DNA of 64,000 nt from Clostridiales bacterium DTU069 (GTDB taxonomy: Bacteria > Bacillota > Clostridia > DSM-8532): assembly GCA_001512485.1 (NCBI GenBank), contig LFRV01000002.1:1-64000 (forward strand), in the 5' to 3' direction. Below, in pieces: positions 50,198-59,894 of this stretch. Positions within the stretch are counted from its first letter, which is position 1; each line of letters starts with the position of its first letter. The notes under the pieces were generated by a model. That model ran no database searches, was not told the origin of the DNA, and was given only the letters and a program-made list of their open reading frames with translations. A program made the position numbers and the translations under genes.

Positions 50198-51394
50198 ATG
50201 CTTATAATTAATGCCAGGATAATTTCAATGGCCGACAGAACAAAACAGCGTGAAGACTTGACAAATATTGCCGCGTTTGAAAATGGGTATATACATATTG
50301 AAGGCAGTATAATTAAAGAAATGGGCTCTATGGCAAATTGTCCGAATGACACGGATATTTTAGACGCGAAAGGCAGGTACGTATTACCGGGCTTTGTCGA
50401 TGCGCATACGCATATTGGGCTTTTTGAAGACTCGGTCGGTTTTGAAGGGGATGACGGTAATGAAGCGATAGATCCCGTTACCCCGCAGTTACGGGCTATC
50501 GATGGCATATACCATGCTGACCGGGCCTTCGATGAAGCGAGACAATGGGGAGTGACGACCGTTGTCTGCGGGCCGGGAAGCTCAAATGTTATATGCGGTC
50601 AATTTGCGGCATTAAAGACCTGGGGCCGTTCGGTGGATGAAATGATTATCAAGCAGCCATGCGCGCTTAAGGTCGCTTTCGGAGAAAACCCAAAGTCTGT
50701 TCACAATGATAAGAACCGGATGCCGAGCACGCGCATGACTACTGCCGCAATACTGCGTGAACAGCTTTACAAAGCTAAAGAGTATATGGACAACTGGGGA
50801 GAATATAGAAAAAACCCGGATGAGAAGGATAAGCCGGAATTTGATATAAGGCTTGAAGCGCTTATCCCTGTCTTAAAACGAGAGCTTATAATGAAGGTTC
50901 ACGCGCACAGGGCAGATGACATTCTTACAGCTCTTCGTATCGCAGAAGAATTTAACCTCGATATTACAATAGATCATTGTACCGAAGGCCATATGATTGC
51001 AGACATACTGAAACAGAAAAATGTTAAAGTGATTTTGGGTCCGCTGCTTACCGACAGATCGAAAATTGAACTGAGAAATCAGAGTATTGAGGCTCCGGGA
51101 ATTCTTTCAAAAGAAGGGATTCCGGTTGCGATTATGACAGATCATCCGGCCGTTCCGATACAGCATTTATTGTTATCCGCTTCCGTCGCGGTCAGGGAGG
51201 GCATGGAAGAAGAAGACGCGCTTAAAGCGATTACGATAAATGCGGCAAAAGCCGCCGGAATCGATGACAGAGTCGGAAGTCTTGAGCCCGGAAAAGATGC
51301 TGATATTGTTATATTCAGCGGATATCCGTTTGATTACAAAACAAAAGTGGATATAACAATAATAAACGGCAAAGTTGTATACCGGCGCTTGTAA
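50198..51394 (+). CDS. Amidohydrolase family protein
   Basis: Metal-dependent hydrolase with the amidohydrolase TIM-barrel motifs: GFVDAHTHIG (two His ligands), KVHAHRADD (His), DHCTEGH (His) and MTDHPAVP (catalytic Asp). The small N- and C-terminal beta-sandwich segments are present (LIINARI and TIINGKVVY). It resembles imidazolonepropionase or COG1228-type members, but the substrate cannot be named. GGAGGG precedes the ATG. It is followed closely by an SGNH hydrolase and patatin gene. Confidence 0.88.
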   Translation: MLIINARIISMADRTKQREDLTNIAAFENGYIHIEGSIIKEMGSMANCPNDTDILDAKGRYVLPGFVDAHTHIGLFEDSVGFEGDDGNEAIDPVTPQLRAIDGIYHADRAFDEARQWGVTTVVCGPGSSNVICGQFAALKTWGRSVDEMIIKQPCALKVAFGENPKSVHNDKNRMPSTRMTTAAILREQLYKAKEYMDNWGEYRKNPDEKDKPEFDIRLEALIPVLKRELIMKVHAHRADDILTALRIAEEFNLDITIDHCTEGHMIADILKQKNVKVILGPLLTDRSKIELRNQSIEAPGILSKEGIPVAIMTDHPAVPIQHLLLSASVAVREGMEEEDALKAITINAAKAAGIDDRVGSLEPGKDADIVIFSGYPFDYKTKVDITIINGKVVYRRL

Positions 51395-51411
51395 GGTGTG
51401 GAGTGAAACCG

Positions 51412-52050
51412 ATGAATCCTATTTACAAGTTTTATAAAAAGACAATAGAGAACGTGTTTACACATCTTAACGCAGTTGCAAAACCGGGCTCCGTTGTCTT
51501 TCTCGGAGATTCGATAACCGATTTTTTCCGCCTGAACGAGTTTTTCCCGGGAGCATACGTGATAAACCGCGGTATAAGCGGAGACACGACCGACGGTGTG
51601 CTGAACCGTCTTAACGAAAGTGTCTATCAATTATCGCCGTCAAAAGTCTTCTTATTGATAGGGACAAACGACCTTGGCAATAATAAAACCGTTGAATACA
51701 CTGCCGGCAACATAAGAAAAATTATTTCGGAAATTAAAAAAAATTGCCCGCAGACTAAAATATATCTGCAGTCGGTATATCCGGTTTCGAGATCAAAAGA
51801 CAGGAAAATAAAAAAATTTATTGTCAGAAAAAGGAACAATGCCGATATATCAAGGCTGAACGATATGCTCAAAATTATTGCTGACGAAATGGGAATAACA
51901 TATATCGACGTTTACAGCCGCCTTGTAGATGAAAGCGGGAATATCAGAACCGATTACACGGTGGAAGGGCTTCACCTTACCATTCAGGGATACGGTGCTG
52001 TTGCCGAGGTTTTGCGCCCGTACATATACGACCCGGAATGCGATCAATAA
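51412..52050 (+). CDS. SGNH/GDSL-type hydrolase
   Basis: Esterase or lipase-like hydrolase of the SGNH superfamily, cytoplasmic by sequence. Block I FLGDSITD has the catalytic Ser, block II GISGDTTDG has Gly, and block III IGTNDLG has Asn. Block V reads VEGLHLTIQGY, where DGLH is the usual form: the His is kept, but Glu replaces the usual catalytic Asp. I chose ATG 51412, preceded by GGAG. It could be an acylhydrolase acting on a sugar ester or lipid. Confidence 0.88.
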   Translation: MNPIYKFYKKTIENVFTHLNAVAKPGSVVFLGDSITDFFRLNEFFPGAYVINRGISGDTTDGVLNRLNESVYQLSPSKVFLLIGTNDLGNNKTVEYTAGNIRKIISEIKKNCPQTKIYLQSVYPVSRSKDRKIKKFIVRKRNNADISRLNDMLKIIADEMGITYIDVYSRLVDESGNIRTDYTVEGLHLTIQGYGAVAEVLRPYIYDPECDQ

Positions 52051-52129
52051 CTACAGGTTCGCGGCTCTGCGTTCATTATAGGAATTAAGCGGTTTCTTCC
52101 CTGTTTATAAAGAAGGGTGGTGCTTTATA

Positions 52130-53290
52130 GTGAATGACGGTTATTGTCTTGTTCTCGCTGGAGGAGGAACAAGAGGCGCATATCAGTTGGGAGCATGGAA
52201 CGCGTTAAAAGAAACAGGCATTTCCATACAAGCAATTGCGGGGACATCAATAGGAGCAATTAACGCCGCATTCATTATCCAGGGCGATACAGAAAAAATG
52301 GAACAGCTCTATTACAATATTAATATTGATGATGTAATGGACGCTGAAATAGACATGAAGAAAAATAAAAGCCTGTTCAGTATCTCGAACATTGTTAAGG
52401 TAGCAAGGGACTATGTCCGGCATAAAGGCTTCAGTAACGAACCGCTGCGCAAACTGCTTGAAAATAATCTTGATCTCGAAAAGATATACACATCCGATAT
52501 CGATTTTGGTCTTGTAACGTACTCAATAAAAGATCATAAACCGCTGGAAATACTGAAAAAAGATATTAAAAGAGATGAATTTGTTCAGTATCTGCTGGCG
52601 TCTGCATGCTTTCCTATTTACAAGGCGCAGAAAATCGGAGAAAATGTTTTTCTTGACGGGGGTCTATACGATAATTTGCCCATAAATATGATGATTAAAG
52701 CAAACTATAAACGGTTTATTGTAATAGACAGTTCGGCAATCGGAATGAGGAGAGGATTAATCAGCAAGGATGTTTATATAAAGTTTATCCGCCCTTCTGA
52801 ATCACTCGGAGGAATTTTCGAGTTTGACAGGGAAAAAATCAAAAAAAATATCCTGCTCGGTTATCTTGATACGCTTAAAGCCTTTTCCAGGCTGCAGGGG
52901 CATAGATACTACTTTAAAACCGACGATTTTAATGAAGTTTTAATGAAATTTAACCTGCAGACTATCGCGGGACTGGAATTCGCGGCAAAAGTTTACGGCA
53001 TGGATCAATATAAAATATACAATTCCAATGACTTTTTCAGCGAACTTTTAAACAGGCATCATGAAGCGACCGAAAGGTACAACAAGATAAAAAAAGTTTC
53101 CGGCATTACAGCGGTTATAAAGGAATATGAAAGCATCAAGCACCTTTTGCATAAGGATCTGATTCTCTGCTTTTTTATTGATAAGATATCGGATGAACCG
53201 CTTTTCAGCGCTTTTGGCGACAATATTCCGTTTTCGGACTACATAGCGGCCGGGCGCGCGCTTATCGAACTTGAAAACCAGGGGTATTAG
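52130..53290 (+). CDS. Patatin-like phospholipase
   Basis: Serine lipid acyl hydrolase. The oxyanion loop is GGGTRGAYQLG, the nucleophile is in GTSIGA (GxSxG) and the catalytic Asp is in DGGLYDN, so the catalytic dyad is intact. The N-terminal patatin domain covers about residues 5-200. The remaining 180 residues are helical and unassigned. There is no signal peptide. GTG 52130 follows AAGGGTGG. Its tail and stop codon form part of a terminator hairpin. Confidence 0.92.
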   Translation: MNDGYCLVLAGGGTRGAYQLGAWNALKETGISIQAIAGTSIGAINAAFIIQGDTEKMEQLYYNINIDDVMDAEIDMKKNKSLFSISNIVKVARDYVRHKGFSNEPLRKLLENNLDLEKIYTSDIDFGLVTYSIKDHKPLEILKKDIKRDEFVQYLLASACFPIYKAQKIGENVFLDGGLYDNLPINMMIKANYKRFIVIDSSAIGMRRGLISKDVYIKFIRPSESLGGIFEFDREKIKKNILLGYLDTLKAFSRLQGHRYYFKTDDFNEVLMKFNLQTIAGLEFAAKVYGMDQYKIYNSNDFFSELLNRHHEATERYNKIKKVSGITAVIKEYESIKHLLHKDLILCFFIDKISDEPLFSAFGDNIPFSDYIAAGRALIELENQGY

Positions 53291-53303
53291 CGCGCTGGTT
53301 TTT
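53274..53303 (+). terminator. Possible terminator overlapping the patatin stop
   Basis: AAAACCAG (53274-53281) pairs with CTGGTTTT (53295-53302), with a 13-nt loop containing the stop codon, and runs into T's. Confidence 0.5.
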
Positions 53304-53325
53304 CCGTTCGTTCCTTCTTTATACT

Positions 53326-53393
53326 CTCCATATCCCGGGTCTCTCATTAACCCGCTCCGCATTTGCCTGTGGGCAGCAGGGCGTTGAAGCATG
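53326..53393 (+). repeat. 68-bp satellite repeat, copy 2
   Basis: Starts CTCCATATCCCGGGTC and matches 1692-1759 at about 57 of 68 positions. It lies about 10 bp upstream of nested repeat copy D. Confidence 0.8.
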
Positions 53394-53403
53394 CCGCCCT
53401 TCG

Positions 53404-53722
53404 TCACCGAAAACACCCGAACCACCCGCTGTCTTTTCTGCGTAACTATCACAGGTGACTTGAAAGAACTATTGTACAATATAAGGAAACTATAGCGGAA
53501 TGCAGCATAGAGATACACTGTCAGAGCGAGGATAAGCAAGTCGACTGTCTGAGCAAAAATGCTTCCTGCAATAAATATTTCGAAGCATTTTTGTGAGTTT
53601 CGACTTGCCCGAGCTGAACTGTGTAGCTCTTGCAAATGAAGCTCCTTGTTGACGTTATTGTACAATAGTTTAAAAGAAAGGATTCGAACATAATTCCCGC
53701 GGGTCCTGTCTCGGGTGTTTTC
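53404..53722. repeat. Nested MITE-like repeat, copy D (doubly nested)
   Basis: The left end TCACCGAAAACACCCGAACCA and right end TCTCGGGTGTTTTC are in inverted orientation. The palindromic core is split by a 176-bp insert (53481-53656) flanked by identical 10-bp ATTGTACAAT copies (53471-53480 and 53657-53666). Within that insert, the hairpin seen in copy A is itself split by a 121-bp segment (53507-53627) that can fold as one long hairpin: CAAGTCGA/TCGACTTG and GCAAAAATGCTTC/GAAGCATTTTTGT. The surrounding 523-bp gap contains no gene. Confidence 0.85.
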
Positions 53723-53729
53723 AATGGAA

Positions 53730-53758
53730 TTGAATGCCGGCGCCGGATACTGTATAAT
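53730..53758 (+). promoter_or_regulatory. Promoter of the solute-binding/two-component operon
   Basis: TTGAAT (53730-53735), a 17-bp spacer and TATAAT (53753-53758), beginning 8 bp beyond the edge of repeat copy D. Confidence 0.65.
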
Positions 53759-53813
53759 AAAAGAACAAACTGTAAAAAGGCGGCAATATTAAACCGGTGC
53801 CGAAGGACAGGAT

Positions 53814-55121
53814 ATGAAGTTAAAAAAATGTATTTTTTTGTTGCTGTTAATTTTTATACTTTTATTGGCAGCGTCCTGTAAATACACCGCTGGGGAAGAT
53901 ACATATTACGTGAGCCGCGAAATGGAAAACGAAGCGGATAAAATTACTCTGCGTTTTATCAGCAGTTGGGGCGGGGTCGACTCAAAAGCCGAAACGCTGC
54001 AAAGCCTGTTCGTCAAATATACAAACGAAAACCGGAATATAGAGATAATAAATGAATCACTGTTCGGTGAAGATTTTCTGCCAAAGATAAAAACGGATTT
54101 TGCGTCGGGCAACAGTCCGGATGTGTTCGGGTTATGGCCGGGGTCGGATATACGCGCACTTATAAAAGTGGGAAAAGTAGCGGATTTAACCGATTTATTA
54201 AATGAAAACCCGGAATGGAAAAACAGTTTCAAAAGCAGTATGTGGGTGTATACGACATATAACGACAGAATTTACGGTCTTCCATTTGAAACGATATTCG
54301 AAGCGCTTTTTATTAATAAAGATCTTTTTGAGCAGTATAATGCGCCTGTTCCCGAAACTTTTGACGACTTAAAGCGTGCCGTAAGAATATTCAGGGAAAA
54401 CGGAATTATCCCTATTGCATACAATTCGCTTGCAGAAGGGACATATTTATACCAGAACATCCTCGCGGTCCTGGCGGGTAAGGAGAATATTGAGAATCCT
54501 TCGGCCGGCGAGGCGGGAGAATACTTTAAAAAAGCGATGGAATGCATGCGTGAACTGTATAAAATGGGAGCATTTCCCGAGGAATGCTTCACAATGACGA
54601 ACCATGAAAGAAACCTGCTGTTCCAGCAGAAAAAAGCGGCTATGATTGTTCAGGGCTCATGGTTCATAGGAAATATAAAAGATACTGATGATACTGTGGA
54701 TATTGTACATTTTCCGCATATTGATGGAGGGAAAGCCCCTCCGCGCACAATGATCTATGGTATTGGAAACGGATGTTTTCATATAAGCAGCGAAGCTTAT
54801 AATTCGGATAAAAGAGAGGCTTGCATTGATCTTTTAAAAATGCTTACGTCAAAAGAAACAGCGGTCATTTTTGCCGAACAGACAGGCATGATCAGCACCG
54901 TTGATATCAGGGACTACAAAATTAATTACAACAGTCTTACGAGAAAAGGGCAATTGCTTTTAAACAACAGCCGCCAGTTTGTCGGCCCTCCGGACAGTTT
55001 TGTTGACAGGACAGTTTGGGAACAGGTTATAGCGGCGGATATGCCGTATATGCTTGAGGGCGAAATGGAGATTGATGAATTGTGGGATAAGGCTGTCAGC
55101 GCAGGCTTGATTGCCAAATAA
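53814..55121 (+). CDS. Extracellular solute-binding lipoprotein (family 1)
   Basis: A lipoprotein signal peptide with lipobox LAASC (Cys22) is followed by a bacterial extracellular solute-binding protein fold of about 410 residues. ALFINKDLFEQYNAPVPETFDDLKRAVRIF and QGSWFIGNIKD are typical of sugar-binding family 1. It lies directly upstream of a YesM-type kinase with no permease, so it may act as a sensory binding protein for that kinase, or serve the importer at 59 kb. The family often binds oligosaccharides. Confidence 0.88.
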   Translation: MKLKKCIFLLLLIFILLLAASCKYTAGEDTYYVSREMENEADKITLRFISSWGGVDSKAETLQSLFVKYTNENRNIEIINESLFGEDFLPKIKTDFASGNSPDVFGLWPGSDIRALIKVGKVADLTDLLNENPEWKNSFKSSMWVYTTYNDRIYGLPFETIFEALFINKDLFEQYNAPVPETFDDLKRAVRIFRENGIIPIAYNSLAEGTYLYQNILAVLAGKENIENPSAGEAGEYFKKAMECMRELYKMGAFPEECFTMTNHERNLLFQQKKAAMIVQGSWFIGNIKDTDDTVDIVHFPHIDGGKAPPRTMIYGIGNGCFHISSEAYNSDKREACIDLLKMLTSKETAVIFAEQTGMISTVDIRDYKINYNSLTRKGQLLLNNSRQFVGPPDSFVDRTVWEQVIAADMPYMLEGEMEIDELWDKAVSAGLIAK

Positions 55122-55263
55122 AAACGGGATATATTTCATTGAAATCAGGAATAGCACATTTTTACCGGTATCCGCAAAAAGCTGATTTTCAGTGATAAAG
55201 TAAAAGTGCATAAACAGCATTTGGTTCGTTGAAACATTTATCACGGGAAGGCCGGCAGGTACG

Positions 55264-57081
55264 ATGAAGAAAAAAATATTAAGACTTTATAAGGACTTGT
55301 CAATAAAGAAGAAGCTGTTACTGGCTTTTTATATTCAGATTATAATTCCGATGATCTTTATGGGTTTTTTAAGTTACCGCAGCTCGGAGGAAACGGTAAA
55401 GCGGATCTCGATGAATTATGCGCAGGATATGCTTCAAATGATTGAGCTTAGGTTCCAGGATTTTATAAATAACCTGAACATAATCTCCCAGGACCTTTTG
55501 TATGATAAAAAAATATACAATATTTTGAATCAGGAAAGAGGAAAAGATCCGCTCATAGATTATGAAGCGGAAAATGAAATAAGCAACACAATTAAAAAAA
55601 TAGTCCTGTCGAGGCCGGAAGTCCAATCAATTGCCATAATAAGCAATAAGGGAAAGTTTTTCTATGCCGACGACAATTCCAGAAGTTCCAGCATCAGAAC
55701 GATACTCCCGTATGCCGATATACTGGAAAAAGCTAGGCAGCATGAAGGAAAAGCGACGTGGTATACCGACAGTCAAAACGGAAGCGTTAATAACATATAC
55801 CTTGTCCGTACTATTTATAACCAGGATGATTTTAGTGAGATCGGCCTCCAGGTTATTCTCGTAAAAAAGGAATTTTTGGAAACGATTTATAAAGGGCTTA
55901 CAAAAAGCATGCGGAATGTCGTAATTGTTTCGGAAAAAAATGAGCTAATTGCAAGCAGAATCAACGAGGATTGGTTCGTTAATTCGGGCTCGCTGAGAAA
56001 TTTGCAGAACGAACGGGACAGCCGGATTGACAATGACTTGAAAGCTATGGTTTCACATACTACTATAAGCGATACGGGCTGGAAGGTGATAACATATATT
56101 CCATTAAGCGAGCTTTTCCGAGATGCGAATGCTCTTGGCAGGAACATTATCGTTTTTTCCGTTATCACAGTGCTGATTTTATCGATGTTTAACCTTGCCA
56201 TTGCGATGGGCTTCATTAACCCCATTAACAGGCTCGTAAAGGGAATGAAGATGGTTCAGAAGGACAACAGGATTGTTTATATTGATGATGAGCGCAATGA
56301 TGAAATCGGCTTTTTAAACCAGACTTTTAATGAAATGTCACGAGAAATAAACCATTTGGTCACATGGGTTTACCGGGAACAGATAACAAGGAAGGAAGCC
56401 GAGCTGAAGGCCCTGCAGTCGCAGATAAACCCGCATTTTCTTTTTAATACGCTCGAATCGATAAATTGGATGGCACAGCTCAATAATGTGCCTGAAATCA
56501 GCAGAATCGTTACCGATTTATCCGACTTAATGGAGGCCAGTATCGGCAGGGATGACAGGTTGATTACCGTGGAGGAAGAATTCAAATATTCGGATAAATA
56601 TATTTCTCTGCTCAAGGCACGGTTCGAAGATAAAATAGAATTTGAAAAGGAGATTTCGGACGGCGCGGGAGAAGTTAAAATCCCGCGGCTTTTAATACAG
56701 CCTCTTGTCGAAAATGCGGTTTATCACGGGATTGAAAAGCTTCGCGGAAAAGGAAAGATATCGCTTAAAGCGTTTATTGAAAACGATATGCTTGTTATTA
56801 TTGTTATGGATTCAGGCCCGGGCATAGACGGAACGGAATTATCCGCCCTTAACAGGATGCTTTCGATGGATAACGACTCGTATTTTAAAATGCTTGGAAG
56901 TAAGCACCGCAAAAGCATAGGGATAGAAAATGTGAACAGGAGAATAAAACTGTTTTACGGGGATAAATACGGGGTAAAGATCGAAAGCGAACAGGGGAGT
57001 TTTACAAAAGTTATAGTAAACATACCGCTAAACTGGGATCAGCCTGCGGAGGGGTATTATGTTCAAAGTTATAATAATTGA
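55264..57081 (+). CDS. YesM-type sensor histidine kinase
   Basis: Two membrane helices (about residues 20-37 and 297-320) flank an extracytoplasmic sensor domain. A HAMP domain follows (about 320-375). The His_kinase domain has QSQINPHFLFNTLESINWMA with the phosphoacceptor His, and the ATPase lobe has LIQPLVENAVYHGIEKL and GIGIENVNRRI. The 3' end overlaps the response-regulator gene by 23 bp. This family commonly senses plant oligosaccharides with the help of a binding protein. Confidence 0.92.
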   Translation: MKKKILRLYKDLSIKKKLLLAFYIQIIIPMIFMGFLSYRSSEETVKRISMNYAQDMLQMIELRFQDFINNLNIISQDLLYDKKIYNILNQERGKDPLIDYEAENEISNTIKKIVLSRPEVQSIAIISNKGKFFYADDNSRSSSIRTILPYADILEKARQHEGKATWYTDSQNGSVNNIYLVRTIYNQDDFSEIGLQVILVKKEFLETIYKGLTKSMRNVVIVSEKNELIASRINEDWFVNSGSLRNLQNERDSRIDNDLKAMVSHTTISDTGWKVITYIPLSELFRDANALGRNIIVFSVITVLILSMFNLAIAMGFINPINRLVKGMKMVQKDNRIVYIDDERNDEIGFLNQTFNEMSREINHLVTWVYREQITRKEAELKALQSQINPHFLFNTLESINWMAQLNNVPEISRIVTDLSDLMEASIGRDDRLITVEEEFKYSDKYISLLKARFEDKIEFEKEISDGAGEVKIPRLLIQPLVENAVYHGIEKLRGKGKISLKAFIENDMLVIIVMDSGPGIDGTELSALNRMLSMDNDSYFKMLGSKHRKSIGIENVNRRIKLFYGDKYGVKIESEQGSFTKVIVNIPLNWDQPAEGYYVQSYNN

Positions 57082-58672
57082 TGACGAGCCGATAATACGC
57101 AAAGGATTAAAAAACATAATAAACTGGAAGCAGTTCGACTGCACCGTATGTGCGGAAGCTTCTGACGGCGAGGAGGGCAAACAGCTTATCGAGGCTCACC
57201 GCCCCGATATCCTGATTACCGATATCCGCATGCCCGAAATGGACGGGCTGAATATGATACGTGACGTTAAAAGTTATATTCCAAACTGCAAAATCATTAT
57301 TTTGACCGGATACAGGGATTTTGACTATGTACAGGAAGCAATAAAGCTTGGAGCGTTCGATTTTGTTCTTAAACCGTCAAAGATTGAAGAACTGGCTGCG
57401 GTTGTAAAAAGGGCAGTCGAAGAGCTGAAGTACCAAAGAAACAGAGCCGAGGAAATGGATAAGCTTAAACGGCTCTTTGAACAAAATATTCCTGTATTAA
57501 GAGAAAAATTTCTATACGACATATTGTATGAAATTAACACGGACAACGAAGATATTACTGCAAGAGCAAACCTTCTTGGTATTGAGATAGGACGTTTTAT
57601 CCTGCTTACGGCGGAAATCGACAACGACGGGGATAAAACCCAAAACAGCAGCAACATGCATCTGTACCAATTCGGAATCATCAATTTATTTGAAGAAGTT
57701 TTTAGTGAATGCTGCAAATTGATTAGCGTTTCCCTGAGCGATAACAGCGCGGCATTTATTCTTCAGCTTTCCGACGACGAACCGAACCATAATGAAATAA
57801 TTAATAACAAATGTGCTTATATACAGGACATGGTAATAAATTGCTTCGGGTTTACAATATCCGTTGCGGTAAGTTCAGACGGAAGAGGCATTATGCAGCT
57901 TCCCGACAAATTAAAGGAGTGCAGGGAAGCTCTTGAATACAAATTTTATCTTGGCAGCAACGCGATTATTTTCCATAGTGACCTTAACGGTTTTTTCAGG
58001 TATAAGGACTATTCTCTGCTCGAAAAGTACCGGGGGATGTTAATAGAAGGAATAAAGACAGGCAATGAAGGCATTGTCAAAAAAAGGCTTGAAGGTATAT
58101 TCGAGTTTGTCGAAAGCCTTGACAATATTGACGCGCAGTACCTGAAAACTTTTTACTTAAGCATAATCACATACATAAACAATATTCATCTGTCCGTCGC
58201 ACAGGCGGATAATGAAAAAAAACCGGAGAGCATGAATATACCGGGCCTTCACGAGATGGTTGCCAAATCCGAAACGATAGAAGAGCTTAACTACCTGCTG
58301 AAAGAGGTTTCATTAAGCATAACGACAAAAATAAACAGTTATAACAACAGGAACATAAAGCTTGTTCTCAGAAAGGCAATGGACTATATCAACGAGCATT
58401 ATACCGAGCAGATAACGCTGAATGATGTCGCTGAAAATGTTTATGTCAGTACATATTACATAAGCAGGATGTTTAAGAAAGAGCTCGGGAAAAATTTCAT
58501 AGATTACCTTAATGGTTTGAGAATTGAAAGAGCAAAAGAACTTTTAAAGGATCCGAAATACAAAACATATGAAATCGCCGAGTTGGTGGGAATCCCGGAT
58601 GCCCATTATTTTTCCCGCCTGTTTAAAAAACACGAAGGCGTGACGCCGACCGAATACAGGGATATGTGTTAG
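57059..58672 (+). CDS. YesN-type response regulator with AraC DNA-binding domain
   Basis: Receiver domain (about residues 1-120) with phosphoacceptor Asp in DILITDIRMPEMDG and the switch Lys in FVLKPSK. A long linker of about 300 residues follows. The C-terminal AraC domain has ITLNDVAENVYVSTYYISRMFKKELG and YEIAELVGIPDAHYFSRLFKKHEGVTPTEYR. GGAGGGG precedes the ATG. It is likely the activator of the transporter operon that follows. Confidence 0.93.
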   Translation: MFKVIIIDDEPIIRKGLKNIINWKQFDCTVCAEASDGEEGKQLIEAHRPDILITDIRMPEMDGLNMIRDVKSYIPNCKIIILTGYRDFDYVQEAIKLGAFDFVLKPSKIEELAAVVKRAVEELKYQRNRAEEMDKLKRLFEQNIPVLREKFLYDILYEINTDNEDITARANLLGIEIGRFILLTAEIDNDGDKTQNSSNMHLYQFGIINLFEEVFSECCKLISVSLSDNSAAFILQLSDDEPNHNEIINNKCAYIQDMVINCFGFTISVAVSSDGRGIMQLPDKLKECREALEYKFYLGSNAIIFHSDLNGFFRYKDYSLLEKYRGMLIEGIKTGNEGIVKKRLEGIFEFVESLDNIDAQYLKTFYLSIITYINNIHLSVAQADNEKKPESMNIPGLHEMVAKSETIEELNYLLKEVSLSITTKINSYNNRNIKLVLRKAMDYINEHYTEQITLNDVAENVYVSTYYISRMFKKELGKNFIDYLNGLRIERAKELLKDPKYKTYEIAELVGIPDAHYFSRLFKKHEGVTPTEYRDMC

Positions 58673-58914
58673 GCTCCTTCCACACCTCAAAGCTATTGTC
58701 CAAATCCAATCTAAAATTTTTCTGTGCGATGTGGATTATTTTGTTGTATAATTTTGCCCCTCCAACAAGTCAATATATTACAAGTTAATCCAATATGTTC
58801 TATTCTATGAGAAAATGCGTTCTGCTAAAATAAATACTGCCCGGACATTCCTGGCATTAACCTTTCCGGCAGCACAGGAGTATCCCGATTAAACAAACCA
58901 AAGGTGTGATAATA

Positions 58915-59883
58915 ATGAACCGGAGCAACACAACTATTATCAGCGCGTCAACAAACAAAGGTTTTATATATGAGTTTAAAAAAAATCTTCCGCTGTTTAT
59001 CATGCTGCTGCCCGGAGTTATTTTATTGATAATAAACAATTATATTCCTATGGCTGGTATTGTCATTGCGTTCAAGAGGTACAGATTTCACGGAAACTTT
59101 TTCTCTTCAATAATTAAAAGTGAATGGGCAGGGTTTAAGAATTTTGAATTCTTCTTTAAAACGCCTTATGCATATCAAATAACAAGAAACACAATACTTT
59201 ACAATCTGGCTTTTATAATACTCGGGCTTATAGTCCCGGTAACATTTGCGATTCTTCTTAATGAAATGACAAACAAAAGAACCGCAAAGCTGTATCAAAG
59301 CGTAATGTTCCTGCCGTATTTCCTTTCATGGATCATAGTAAGTTATCTCGCGTATTCGTTATTCAGCATCGAAAATGGTTTTATAAACAAAACGATAATA
59401 GCCGCTCTTGGTATGGAACCTGTCAAGTGGTATTTTGAACCGAAGCATTGGCCGTTTATACTTACATTCTTTCAACTGTGGAAATATACCGGTTATAACG
59501 TTGTTGTTTATCTCGCGGCCATAACAGGAATTGACAACGAATACTTTGAAGCGGCGGAGATTGACGGAGCCTCGAAAATACAGCAAGTGTGGTACATAAC
59601 AGTTCCGCTTTTGCGTTCTCTTATGATTATTATGACTCTGCTTGCCGTCGGAAGAATTTTTAATGCCGATTTCGGGTTGTTTTACAATGTTCCGAGAAAC
59701 AGCGGGCAGTTGTATCCTGTTACGGATGTTATTGACACTTATGTGTACAGGGCGTTAAGAAACACGAATAATATTTCGATGGCTACGGCGGCGGGTACAT
59801 ACCAGGCTGTAGTCGGGTGCATTACGGTTTTTACCGCAAATTATATAGTCCGGAAAATTGATAAAGACAAGGCACTGTTTTAG
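58915..59883 (+). CDS. ABC sugar permease, LplB/YteP type
   Basis: Membrane subunit of a CUT1 importer with about six transmembrane helices. The conserved cytoplasmic EAA loop reads EYFEAAEIDGASKIQQVWYITVPLL, which contacts the ATPase. I chose ATG 58915, with AAGGTG upstream, over GTG 58906. It is followed 11 bp later by the second permease. The family carries oligogalacturonides, aldouronates or similar substrates. Confidence 0.92.
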   Translation: MNRSNTTIISASTNKGFIYEFKKNLPLFIMLLPGVILLIINNYIPMAGIVIAFKRYRFHGNFFSSIIKSEWAGFKNFEFFFKTPYAYQITRNTILYNLAFIILGLIVPVTFAILLNEMTNKRTAKLYQSVMFLPYFLSWIIVSYLAYSLFSIENGFINKTIIAALGMEPVKWYFEPKHWPFILTFFQLWKYTGYNVVVYLAAITGIDNEYFEAAEIDGASKIQQVWYITVPLLRSLMIIMTLLAVGRIFNADFGLFYNVPRNSGQLYPVTDVIDTYVYRALRNTNNISMATAAGTYQAVVGCITVFTANYIVRKIDKDKALF

Positions 59884-59894
59884 GAGGCAGTAAA

